NCBI GenBank assembly: GCA_003415625.1
Contig: PYIU01000001.1
Location: forward strand, 5,580,746-5,644,745
DNA length: 64,000 bases
Reading direction: 5' to 3'
Origin: Aquanectria penicillioides
Taxonomy: Eukaryota > Ascomycota > Sordariomycetes > Hypocreales > Nectriaceae
In this document: positions 37,898 through 48,007 of the stretch, in pieces
Numbering within the stretch: position 1 is the first letter of the stretch
How the letters are laid out: each line of letters begins with the position of its first letter
Notes under the pieces: model-generated
What the model saw: only the letters and a program-made list of their open reading frames with translations
Told to the model about the DNA's origin: nothing
The model's database searches: none
Program-made: the position numbers and the translations under genes

Positions 37898-38788
37898 TAG
37901 TCGGCGTGACTGCAATACATGCCTGTAAAACTAAAAATAACCCCCAGAATTCCAGCAAAGTAAGTACTACATACAGTGAGACGAATAACAATACACATAT
38001 AGCACAAGAAAAACAATCTTCAAAAAATGATTTACCAAGTATATTTTAATTTATCGACAGACAGACTAATGTATCTGCGCTCTCGACCTGTGGTAAATAC
38101 ACCGTCCTGATATCCCTACCCAGTAGGTATATCGTTTGAGCAACTTCTGCACCGGCATGTCACACCAGTACCAAGTCTTAGCTAGCTTTACTCATACATT
38201 GGTCGCTCAGCATGCGACCAACAGATGATGATATGGTCAAGTCGTTTGACAATTTGACAGAAATGAAATCCAAGTCGATTTGCTTGCCTTGGAACCTAAG
38301 CATCAGACCCCTCGGACGGCACCTCAGTCCCGGGATTCAGCCTTACAAGAGACCGGTTTTGAACACATCTTGAATCGTATGCAGGAAAAGCAGGGTTCCT
38401 GGAACCACATCACTAAAACACTTATCACACTCCCGATTTGGCAGAGCCTTCTGTCGCTGTATTGGTGATCTGCGCCATAGCCCCGGGATGGTAGCCATCG
38501 GCCGATCCACCATGCATTAACCCCGACCGGAACCCAGGAAATAAGCTGCTGCATAATAACACGGATGCACCTGCAGCTTCAATAGGATCCATGCCCATAT
38601 AAAAACTATACTTCGTGTTAGTCTCTGGGATAGAGATGACTGAAGTGACGATGAGGAACGCTTGCGTAATCGGGAGACATCACTGTTACGGGAGCCGCAG
38701 CACAGGCTTACAAGAATAATAAATTGCAAGCAAGAAATGTAGCAATCAAGCAAATTTCATTCTAGTAGTTCAAGTTCAGATCCTCAAA
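37898..38788. other. AT-rich spacer, no gene seen
   Basis: About 0.9 kb between the element and the SDR relic. There are short unrelated ORFs only. The last ~200 bases may be the old SDR promoter. Confidence 0.4.
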
Positions 38789-39919
38789 ATGGGCTTATCA
38801 TTTGATCACATTTTCCCGCCTCGACTTGCCTTCGCTGAGCAGAATCACATAGATCTCACAGGCAAGGTAGATGCCGGCGTGTCATTTCCCTCAGAAGGAA
38901 TCATTGACACAGCAATGCCAGGTATATTTCATCGCTGGTCCAACATCTGGCCTTGGACTTGAGCTCGCCACTTTACTTTACTCCAAAAGTGGTACTATTT
39001 TTCCTCGCTGCTCACTTTCATTCCAAGCTCGATGCGGCCACAGTCGAAATAATGTCACGTCAAAAGGGTTGCTGCACCCCCCAGATCTAGACCTCAGTTC
39101 ATACGAGCTCATCAAAACTTCTACGTCGGAATTTCTCGCGCAGTCACAGCGACTTGAAGTTCTCTTTCATAACGCAGGGGTCTTGCCACCTCCCAAGAGA
39201 AGTGAGAATAAACATGGTGTCAAACTGCAAATAGGCATTCATTGCCTAGCACCGTACTTGCTCACGAAACTCTTGGAGACAGCATTGAGAAATACTGCAG
39301 CTCTGCCGGATGTCAAGCCAGGGGAAACAAGGGTGGTCTGGGTTGGCAGCTCTGGGGGAGTTTTGACTCCTGAAGGAGGCGTAAATGTGGAAGAACTGCG
39401 CAACGGGAAGTTTCACGACTTGTCCCCCACAGATCGGTATTGTGCCAGCAAGGCTTGGGAGTACTTCCTCCATGGAAGATACAATATAATTCTAACAGAG
39501 GCTGGTGTTCATTGTGTTGTAAGCGTCTTTCTTCGAATGATTTTGAGCGGATTTGGAGCCTACCTATGCAAACAAAACGACATGACACTGACGATATATC
39601 AAGTATCTCGATCCTGGCAATCTGAAGACTGATCTTCAGAGAACATTCTCAACTAAAGTATCATGGATTGGCTCCTTCTTTTTGAATTCGTTTCTGCAGA
39701 AGCCAATCAAGCGCGCATCCACGGAACCGTTCGCCGGTCTATCTCTAGACATCAAGTCAGGCGTTGAAAGGCTTGGATATTTGGGTAATTCCGTATGGCC
39801 GCATAGCCAAGATCCGTCCAGACCTGGCCAGCGCATGCAAGGAAGGCGTTGATCAGAATTCCGGACCCGTCATGGAATTCTTTACCTGGTGTGATAAGCA
39901 ATTGATAGGCTACCTATGA
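38789..39919 (+). pseudogene. Short-chain dehydrogenase/reductase gene with at least three single-base frameshifts
   Basis: Exon 1 (MGLSFDHIFPPRLAFAEQ...LTGK) leads through a GTAGAT..CAG intron to VYFIAGPTSGLGLELATLLY, which carries the Rossmann TGxxxGxG-type motif. Next come LDLSSYELIKTS, LFHNAGV (NAG motif) and YCASK (catalytic YxxxK). A second good intron (GTAAGC at about 39520 to CAAG at about 39604) joins to YLDPGNLKTDLQR and a C-terminal IPYGRIAKIRPDLAS...FTWC. The frame shifts by one base near 39003, near 39066 and near 39783, each beside a short T, A or G run; otherwise codons and splice sites are intact. Expected length is about 330 residues, NAD(P)-dependent oxidoreductase. Either a young pseudogene or uncorrected indels. 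Confidence 0.75.
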
Positions 39920-40919
39920 ACAAGAAAGGATCCTTTTTTTTTGTTGCCAAGCCTTGTGTGCCAAACTACCAAAAAGTCATCATCAGTTTATGGATATCGC
40001 TTTTATTTGCATTATTCGGTTTGTTCACACGAGCCTCACTATTGCAGTGCTTTCATTTATTGAAATATAAAATTGTTACAACTTAGTGTTTTAACAACGC
40101 ATTGTTGATCGGGAGATTACCTTTGCTGAGCATTGATATCCACAGGGCCATGAGGAGGGATATACTGTGATGCAATGACGCAGGATAATAGCGACTAGCC
40201 AACAATTACCTTTGCTTTCTAAGGTTAGCATTGGCAGTGAAGGCTTCTAGAACATTTAAGAGTGTCTCATCTGCGCATCAACTCTTCGTGTTCCCATGTG
40301 AGAACGAGTATCCTAGCCTTCTCCACCCGTCTCACCCCGTTGCTATAGGGAACACCGTTGACTCGGAGGAATGTCCTGCTTGCCACGCATTGTATTGCAC
40401 TGCCAGAGAAACTATCTTGTTTCCTGGAGAGCTTACGATCCCTTTCGCATATTACCACCAAAATGGCGGTTGGGAAAAGACATTATCCCATTCCAAGAGG
40501 TCGAACTGTAAACTGTGAGAGCAATTGTGCTCCAGACCGCAATTCCCAAAGAGTATGCATGTAAGGAAACATCAGGGAGTGTCATTTCCAAATAAGGGAA
40601 TCTCAAATTCCTGCATCCAAATCTAGTAGCCCTCTGAGGTTATGACGCGATGATGATGATGGGTGGGAAGGACGGCACTATGTGTTCCCTTGTAAGACTT
40701 GGGGGTGGGTTTGTCTCAGAAAGGCGATCAATCTAGCTCGTCATTGGAAGAGGCCCCCAGGCTGGAATGATAGGCCGTCTCCGGAATGTAGGCTTTCAAT
40801 TCAAATCAGTACAAAAGATGAAGAATTCTGCCCAGCCGAGAAGGTCGATTTTTTTCCATCCGGTCTTTGTCTCCAATACCAGTGATCCAAGTCATTGACC
40901 CCGTGAAGACTCTTCCACA
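39920..40919. other. Spacer before the TIL-type gene, no supported gene
   Basis: Two short frames (40231-40518 and 40682-40885, plus strand) contain several Cys and Trp codons but no family I recognise, and they cannot be joined by clear splice sites. Otherwise nothing. Confidence 0.4.
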
Positions 40920-41371
40920 ATGCAGCTACCCGCGTTTCTTGTCACCTTTTTTATCGCCGGAGCTCTGGCTAATCCCATTCTCGGAAATAGTTTTCCTGCA
41001 CCTCTACCAGTGTCGAAGTCAATGAAGACGAGAAAATGCCCTGTCAGTCATTCCATTCTTTCAGCTACGTAAATCCGTATGTAAAGAAATCGAGGTTCGT
41101 TCAAGCTAACTTTTCGACCAAGACGAACCAAGAATGGACAGACTGCGGGTTAGCATGCCCTAAGACCTGTACTTCGCCTCCCAATCGAGTATGCACACTG
41201 CCGTGTGTCGTCGGATGTCAATGCATAGAAGACTATGTCCTAAATAATGTAAGCTGTGTTTCGTTCCAATCCCGCGTTCTTGTTATTAATGTGACTCGGC
41301 AATAGTTCGGTCAATGTGTACCGAAGGATGAGTGTTTTCTTAATTTAGGTAGAGGCATCTCGAAGGAATAA
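40920..41371 (+). CDS. Small secreted cysteine-rich protein with a TIL (trypsin inhibitor-like) domain
   Basis: Three exons (40920-41042, 41123-41248, 41306-41371), all phase 0, encode 104 residues. The N-terminus MQLPAFLVTFFIAGALA is a signal peptide. A short propeptide-like segment follows, and from residue 40 there is a compact domain with ten cysteines: KCP, DCG, ACP, TCT, VCT, PCV, GCQC, QCV, ECF. This is the spacing and number of the TIL fold seen in serine-protease inhibitors. VGCQCIEDYVLNN and FGQCVPKDECF match the family's C-terminal half. Likely a secreted protease inhibitor; a role in competition or host interaction is inference. The introns interrupt it so often that no single ORF reveals it. 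Confidence 0.82.
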
Positions 41372-44241
41372 GTTCATGTGTATTACTTTCATTTGTAGAA
41401 AGAGGTGGAATAAGGAAGGCTCATCTAATGATACCATTCACTTGCCTTGGTAGACTAAATCGAAAAGAAAAAAAAAATCAATACATCTGACAGTGGAGTA
41501 TCGTGAAATGAGCTTCAAGGATTTTCGTAAAGTTGGAATAGATCCTGGGATTCGTTGTCCGAGGAGGAGTCAGCACGAATCAGCTTTACGCCGTCAAATG
41601 CGGAAAAGTTTCAATTCGCCCAACTCAAGGTTGATTTCTGGACTAAATCCAACGATTCCTTGGTGCAACGAGAGGCTGTATTTTCACGGTAGCCATAAAG
41701 AATCAATTCATTCTAGTGTTGTTATGACAGGTGGCTCTGGTCACTTGTAGTATCTCTTAAAAAGAAAAGAAAGAACTAACAATATAAGTTATAGGATGTT
41801 AGTCTCAAACAACTAATATAGCAATCCCTTCCCTACCAGGTTCTAGAGAGAAAAAAAAATCGATACTTCACTTAACAAGCAAGCATGCAATTTATTCATC
41901 ACCGTCACGGCAACTGTAGCGGTGGGATTGGAGGCAAAGTCGAGTTTACCGCGTCCCAACTGTTTACTTTTTATGCCTTGTACTGAGATCAATTTTTAAA
42001 TTTGGGCAAGGGAACAGCAGCACAATTATCTGTAGTGAATATCGTACGTTAGTCAAAATAGCTCTCAACGAGCATTGACAACCGGTGGGGGGAGAAAATT
42101 CATAGACTGTGCTTTGGCAGAACTTAGTTGTGCGAACGGGCCTTCTCTGCTTAAGTGGAGAGTCGTCCGAGTCGTCTTACAACTCAGGGTGGACCATTCG
42201 TTGTCATACGACGAAACTTCTTCAGAAGAAAGTCGCCGACAGAAGAAGAAAGTCGGTCAGGTAATTTCAAGTCTGGAAGCGGAGAGTAGCTCTAGCAACA
42301 GGATGCTTGGTCCGCCGGGCATCTCCGTAAGGCCACATCCAGAGATATCGTGAGTGGGGAATGCTAATGTAGGAACCCGGCGGGCAGCGAACTCACAGAC
42401 ATGCTCATCTCCGTTCACCTCCGTTGACCGACTCAACAATGCATCAGATTTCTTTTTTCCGAATAGGATCCATCACGAGCTTCAAATTAGGCACCATCTT
42501 CAATCGGCCATACGGAGCCGTCGTCAGACTGACAGCACGTGCCTTGTGACACGCAATTGCGGCGCGTGAGGAATTGCCCAAGGCTAATAAGTTTGCCAAT
42601 GTCGGCAATGCGACTAGCCCACAGACCAAACCAAACAAAACAAAAAAAAAGAAAAAAAGAAAGAAAAAAAGTAGACAAGCCCCTGTCCTAAGGGGGGTGC
42701 TGCGATCAGGATATTCATGCGAGGCTGAGAGCGCTGAACAATTTACTCCTGCAGAGGCTCCATCCAGCAACTCCCAAACATAGGAGGATGGGGAGTAGTA
42801 CGAATAGTTGCAAGACAGAAACGACCCGCTCACCACTATGGGCAAAAGGAAACACGACAGTGGCAAGGATCGTTCAGCTTTGCGGCAATTTGCGACCGAG
42901 ATGACGTCTAGTATTGCTCGTAGTTCTGGTTGCCTTGGCAGTGCTGATTCTCGCGGCCGGGCCGGTATGCAGAGTTTGATATACTTGCTTTTGAAGCACG
43001 GCGATGTGAGCGGAATTCAACGGGTTCATGGTCGGGCGCTGAGCAATGCGCCTCCAGCCTCAGCAGCGACAGGGCCAATCCGATCCGACTCCCCTGTCCA
43101 TTCTAGAATCCTGGTGCCTCCCAATATCGGGGCCGGCCCAGGGTCTGCATCGCAGCGCGTCATCTGACAGCTAGTGCATGGGGAAGAAACCTGGTCCCTG
43201 TCGCACCTTGTCAGGCACATGGCCGGGGAGCTTTACTTTGTCTGGGGAAATCGGCATCGCCAATCGACGACGCTGTTGCCACTGTGCCAGGGTGTGAGAT
43301 GAGATGTATTCGTAGTAGCGGCAGCATTCTCCTCCATACTGAGGCCCTGTCTGTGGTGCGGTTTGGTGTGGTGGCCTGGAGCCGCTGGCCGGCCATCGCA
43401 CTTCGACACCACCAACCGGATGATAGGTTGTCACATCGGATCGACATCGAGCCCGATCTAGGTTGAGGCCACCAGCGATCTGAGCCCTAGCCGCCCATAG
43501 CGAACGCAACGCCCACGGCTCCGGCCCTCGTTCGCCCGAAGCCCGAATCCCCTGGCGTCATCCGGGGGCCCAGCTTCTCTATTTTCGGGCTCGAACCGTG
43601 GAGATGAAGCTCCGTTGTCGAGCGAGCGTTGGCTCTGACATGATCGATGTGCATGTCCCCAGTCCCTTTGATCTCCAGTTCTCCACGAGGGATCCAGCCT
43701 GAAGTTTGAGCGGCAAACCGCCCGGTGAGTTGTAAACTTGGTCGCCTTGGCTGCACCCTCGGCTCGGTGCAACGGCAATTGCAGAGGGCCAAGTGGGCAT
43801 TCACGGAGACGGTTCTGGTCTTCACCGAGATAGCCCGATGATGGCTAGGAAATGAGGAGACGACCCAGTGAGGCTGTCTGGTGTGTGTGCACGACAGCCA
43901 GCCACCCATGCAAGCTGCGGCCCCCAGCCTGATGCATCATGAAATGTAACTCTCGTCCGAATTAAAACAAAATAAATAAAAATTTTCCCTTCGGCTGCTG
44001 CGGTCCCATTGCCCGAGATCGGTGACTAGGATGAGCATCACGGCATCTGTACTAAGAATCTGGGGAACGGGACGGACGATCCTAGTACAAAGAAGAAGTA
44101 ATCAAGGGAATGTATTTCCAGAAACAATCCTTGTAGCTAATGCAGATTTTACAACTTAGTTTTACGTATGCTCCCTTTCCAAACGCCTGATATCAATATC
44201 CCAATCTATTTGCCTCGAGCCCTCGTACCCAATCCCCCCAC
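41372..44241. other. Gene-poor stretch of about 2.9 kb
   Basis: No gene supported. An A-rich run lies near 42.63-42.67 kb. ORFs at 42.8-43.9 kb are overlapping on both strands and G/C-biased without motifs. The minus strand near 41.93-42.04 kb reads a short plausible C-terminus (NSTLPPIPPLQLP) preceded by stops, perhaps a relic. Confidence 0.4.
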
Positions 44242-45615
44242 TCATGCCTTGTTCTTGTTGTTCGCCGCAGCAGCGTCAGCATGCGCATCCTCGACGTATG
44301 GCTTCTTGTACATGCCATCGTCGGTGTCGTTGGAGACGCTGGCGCTATCGTGGTTTCGCTCGAAGACTGAGCTGGCAGCCGTGACGGAATCGTTGCCGTC
44401 GGCTTCAGCATCGGCGTGCTTTCGAGCGGCCGACCAGACGGAGAAGTCGTTGGTTACCACACTAGGAGCGTGTGAGGCTGAGGCATCATATGACTCGGCG
44501 TTGGAGGCGTTGCCAATGCTCAGGCGGCGTATGCCATCAGTGAGGTTCGTAGGCTTGTGCGCTGTGGCTGTGGGAGCAGGCTCGGGAGCAGCAGGCTCAT
44601 TTCCAGATGCCAGGAAGGCCTCCTTGTCCTTGTCGGCCTCGGCGCTCTGCTCCTTGTGTTGCTTCCACTTCTCTTCAATGGTAGTGGGCTGCTGCTCATC
44701 GGGCTCGGGCTTAGGCTCCTTCTTCTCGCGTCGGGTAAGCTCGACTTCGAGGACTCGGGTACCCATGGGAACCTTGCCCTTCAGGCCGTTATCGTCACGG
44801 TCGTAGTAGAGGGCCCAGATACCAGGTAGCTCTTCAACAGCGCAGAAGCCCTCCCAACCTTCAAGGGACAAACGGCGGTCCTGCTTAGTGCAGTCAAAGG
44901 GTCCAGTAATGTTGCCCTGGGCATCAGCGCGAACGCCGTACTTGACCTCGTACGTCTCCTTGTCAACGTAGATCCAGTTCAACATGGGAGGGTCGTCGCT
45001 GATGGTGCTGACGAGACCCTCATATTGAGAGTCAGGGTAGGGGAGGAAGTATCCCGAGAAGGAGTATCCCTTGCTAACATTGTTCTTGGGGTCATAGTTG
45101 TACAGAGGGTGCTCATTGGCGATGTAGAGCTAGGGGGTGGGCACCAGGGGTCAGTTTTGATTTTCAAAGTTGAGGCTCGAGACCTAGCTAATTACTTTGT
45201 TGTCCTTTAGAACGACCAACTTATTGTTGATGTCTCGGCTTCGAATGGAGGCCTTGACGCAGGAGACGACCAGGTTGCAGCGACGAGATCGATGCTCTTC
45301 ACGTTTAGTCTTGGACTGACTCTGACGGATAGCCTCCTGAGTGCCCAGCATGGCTGGGCAGATGGTGAGGGCCAGGAGCATAGGGATCGACATGATGAGT
45401 TCTTGCGGGTCTGGATTCTCCTTCTGAAGTTTGGCCTTGAGGTTGTCGACTTCGGTAATCAGCTGTTGTTTGCAGAAGCTGCCAAAGAGTTGTTTGAGAG
45501 AATCCTGTGGGTTGCCCTGGGGAAAGGGGAGAGACGTGGAAGATGACGAAGACGAGGACGCTGAAGACGTGGACTCGGATGAGAAGGATGATGATGATGA
45601 TGATGGATCCGACAT
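44242..45615 (-). CDS. Conserved fungal protein of unknown function with a poly-Ser N-terminus
   Basis: Two exons (45615-45196, 45129-44242) joined in phase 0 encode 435 residues. The first ~25 residues are nearly all Ser, encoded by a TCA/TCC/TCG-type repeat. A conserved-looking globular part follows: SLKQLFGSFCKQQLI, CNLVVSCVKASIRSRDINNK, LYIANEHPLYNYDPKNNVS, MLNWIYVDKETYEVKYGVR and GWEGFCAVEELPGIWALYYD. The last ~150 residues are acidic/Lys-rich and probably disordered. I recall similar hypothetical proteins in other filamentous ascomycetes but no assigned function. No signal peptide, no clear membrane segment. The start at 45615 is the only ATG before the Ser run. Confidence 0.8.
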
Positions 45616-46195
45616 TGATGTGTATGCAGTTCAGCCACGGCAATGTAAACAACAGCGAACCATTCAACGAGAACCACACGATCACGCAGCGCAGCAGGAG
45701 GAGGAGTCCAGGAGTACGGGAGTACAAGCGTACAGGAAGGGAAGAGCAAATCAACTTCCGGGGTAAGTTGAAGAGATTTTCCCAAATCGGTACACTATTT
45801 AAAGATTGTTCGCCCCAGACGCTCAGCATCAAAAGCTCTGCAGCACGGCTGGGCGTGAGCATCCCAGGATGAAGCATGTAGACAAGCCCAATCAAGCAGC
45901 GCATGGCCGGTGTTTCCCGACGAAATCATGCCATCCTTAGATCCGAACCGAAGCCCACAAGGTTCCAAAGAAAATCACTAGAAGGCCTGATCCCTGGTTT
46001 ACCCCAACACTGGCTCCCGATGGGGGGCAAGGCCTGGCGTTGTTTTCCGCCAACACGCATATGCGAAACACGGGCGGCTGCGGCGTCCGGGGCCCATCCC
46101 TGCACCCGCATCGACCAGCCTCCGCGCGCAGCCCAAGCGGATTCTGGTGGAGGCTAGACGCGGGAAATCGACGGCGGGTAATCGGAAGAGCCGGG

Positions 46196-46249
46196 GTGGC
46201 CATCGCCATCGCCATCTCCATCTCCATCTCCATCTCCATCTCCATCGCC
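46196..46249 (+). repeat. (CCATCT/CCATCG)n hexanucleotide microsatellite
   Basis: About nine tandem hexamers, with CCATCG at the edges and CCATCT in the centre. The minus strand could read Asp-Gly/Met-Glu repeats, but no gene surrounds it. Confidence 0.9.
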
Positions 46250-46465
46250 TTTCCGAGGCCCGTCGCAGGACCCGTCGCAGGGATCGAGAAGGGCCCGCCA
46301 TAGTCGCCACGGCGCATGCCAACATCGGATGATATCGCGGATACGTGTCAAAGATGGTCGCCCCCTTGGCCCCTAGCGCCCTGGGTGCCCCATACAAACG
46401 TGTCAATTCGCCCGTGAGGCTGTAACTTGCTGTACGAAATCCTGCATGTACGCTACAAGGGGGGA

Positions 46466-46468
<3 letters not shown>

Positions 46469-46498
<30 letters not shown>
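46469..46498 (+). repeat. G30 homopolymer
   Basis: Thirty consecutive G's, preceded by further G clusters (from about 46459). It is G-quadruplex-capable and a likely assembly weak point. Confidence 0.95.
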
Positions 46499-46499
<1 letters not shown>

Positions 46500-47291
46500 G
46501 CTCTCCTAACTGAAGTCTCGTAGGTAGGTACGTACGTACATGGCATGCTTGGTATAGCAGCATCCCACCTTTGACAACAGTGATGATGGTGGAGAGCCTG
46601 AAAGCTCAAGAGGTCCTACAGAACCCTGGAGACCCTGGCTCCATGTCCAGCTCTGGCTTTAGCTCAAGCTCTATCGAGCTCTGGTTATAGCTCTAGCTCA
46701 AGCTGTGCCTCTTTGGTAGTGGAGGGGGGGGTGGCCAAGCTTCTCACTCTCGCTACGCACGTCCTAAGCTAGTTTGAAGCTGCTTCCCAACCTTGTTGCT
46801 GCCATTGAAGCTACCGATGTTACCTATTATTCCCTCCTACACACCTCGGCGGCCGATAGATGGGGGGCCATGCAGCCGATCCGGACGAGGGTGAGGGTGA
46901 GCGAGGGCGAGGTGACGGCCGCTCAAAGGGCGTGCTGCCGACGCTCTGGCCGGGGTGGAAGGGGGGGGGGGGGGGGGCGTTTGACCGAAGCCAGGGCCCC
47001 TACCGGCTTGTTCTTGCGCTCCATCCCCAGGAAATCGAAAGAGCCGCCAGAGTCTAGCGTGCCTCAAGGTGAGACAGCATTGACAACTCATCAAACTGTG
47101 AGGTTGGAGTTGCTAGGTTCTGATGGGGGTGTTCCGGGGTGTCACTGGGGCCGGGAACCGCAGCCCGGTGTGGGCTGGTGATGTCGCCTTCGAGAGTTTT
47201 TCGGCTTGTCATCTGAGACCGAGTCGGGATCTCTCGCGAGGACGAACGTGACAACGTGAAGAAGCAACGAGCTAATGGATCCCCAATTGTC

Positions 47292-47298
47292 TATAAAA
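47292..47298 (+). promoter_or_regulatory. TATA box of the gene at 47431
   Basis: TATAAAA about 135 bases before the start codon. It is followed by a C/A/T-rich leader (CATCATCATCACTC...), a common fungal core-promoter layout. Confidence 0.6.
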
Positions 47299-47430
47299 GA
47301 ACGTCTGTCGATCCTCGGTGAACCAATTCTTTCCATCATCATCACTCTCATCTCTCTCAACTCAGCTCCAATCACCATCACAACACTTCAACACTTTTTT
47401 TTCGACTTCTCGTCAACCAAATCAATCAAC

Positions 47431-48007
47431 ATGTCTGCTCCTGCGTAAGAGATCCCCTCCCCCCAATCCCTTTCCATGCAGTCCCAGAGGCAGCCCTCCA
47501 TTAGTCCTTTGGGCGTCAAGCGGCATCCAAAAGATTAACAATTGAGCAGCGAGACCGCTTCTCCTACTGCTACCTCCCCCGTTGCCGCTACTCCCAAGCC
47601 TCCCGCTCCCCCGTGTAAGCGGCCGAGGTCTTCTCAACCACCACAAAGAGATCTCAAGCTGACTCTTCTAGCTCCTCCAGCCTCGCCAAGACTGCCTACC
47701 AGTCCGACTCTGACTCCGATGGTCAGGCTCGTGGCGGCCGCCGTGGCGCCAAGCAGCAGTTCGTTGTTCCTCTGCCCACCTCCACCGGCCTCTCTCAGCC
47801 TGCTGGTAAGTCACGGGAACTTCCCTGCACCCTCACGAACCCGTTCGCTGACAAAACTTCGCAACAGGCCAGCTCCTGAAGGGTGCCACCGACGAGAACG
47901 GCAACCAGAAGACCGCCGCTCTCCTCGTCGGTATCAAGCTCGACCTTGAGGCCGAGGTCCACCTCACTGCCCGCGTCAAGGGTGACATCTGCGTCGGTCT
48001 TTACTAA
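47431..48007 (+). CDS. Small conserved fungal protein of unknown function
   Basis: Four exons (47431-47444, 47550-47612, 47672-47805, 47868-48007) encode about 116 residues. The N-terminal half is Ala/Pro/Ser/Thr-rich and disordered (ASPTATSPVAATPKPPAPP), then TAYQSDSDSDG and an Arg-Gly patch. The C-terminal half, GVIKLDLEAEVHLTARVKG-like (KLDLEAEVHLTARVKGDICV), is a hydrophobic/charged beta-like strand motif typical of a family of short fungal hypothetical proteins. No signal peptide. A TATA box, a strongly C/T-rich leader and an optimal codon choice in the last exons suggest high expression. Acceptor 2 is a tandem GAGCAG, so isoforms with or without one Ser are possible. Donor 2 could shift by two bases, but only 47612 keeps the family frame. 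Confidence 0.7.

Larger units (their letters stand above)
45616..47430. other. Low-complexity intergenic region
   Basis: No gene supported over 1.8 kb. It contains a CCATCT microsatellite (46196-46249), a G30 run (46469-46498), a repetitive AGCTC/GAGCT-rich stretch (46590-46710) and a G17 run (46961-46977). The last 150 bases are the promoter and leader of the following gene. Confidence 0.5.

Noticed and set aside
43458..43909. 140-codon minus-strand frame
   Set aside because: Overlaps two other open frames, Arg/Gly/Pro-rich by composition, and has no homology I recognise.
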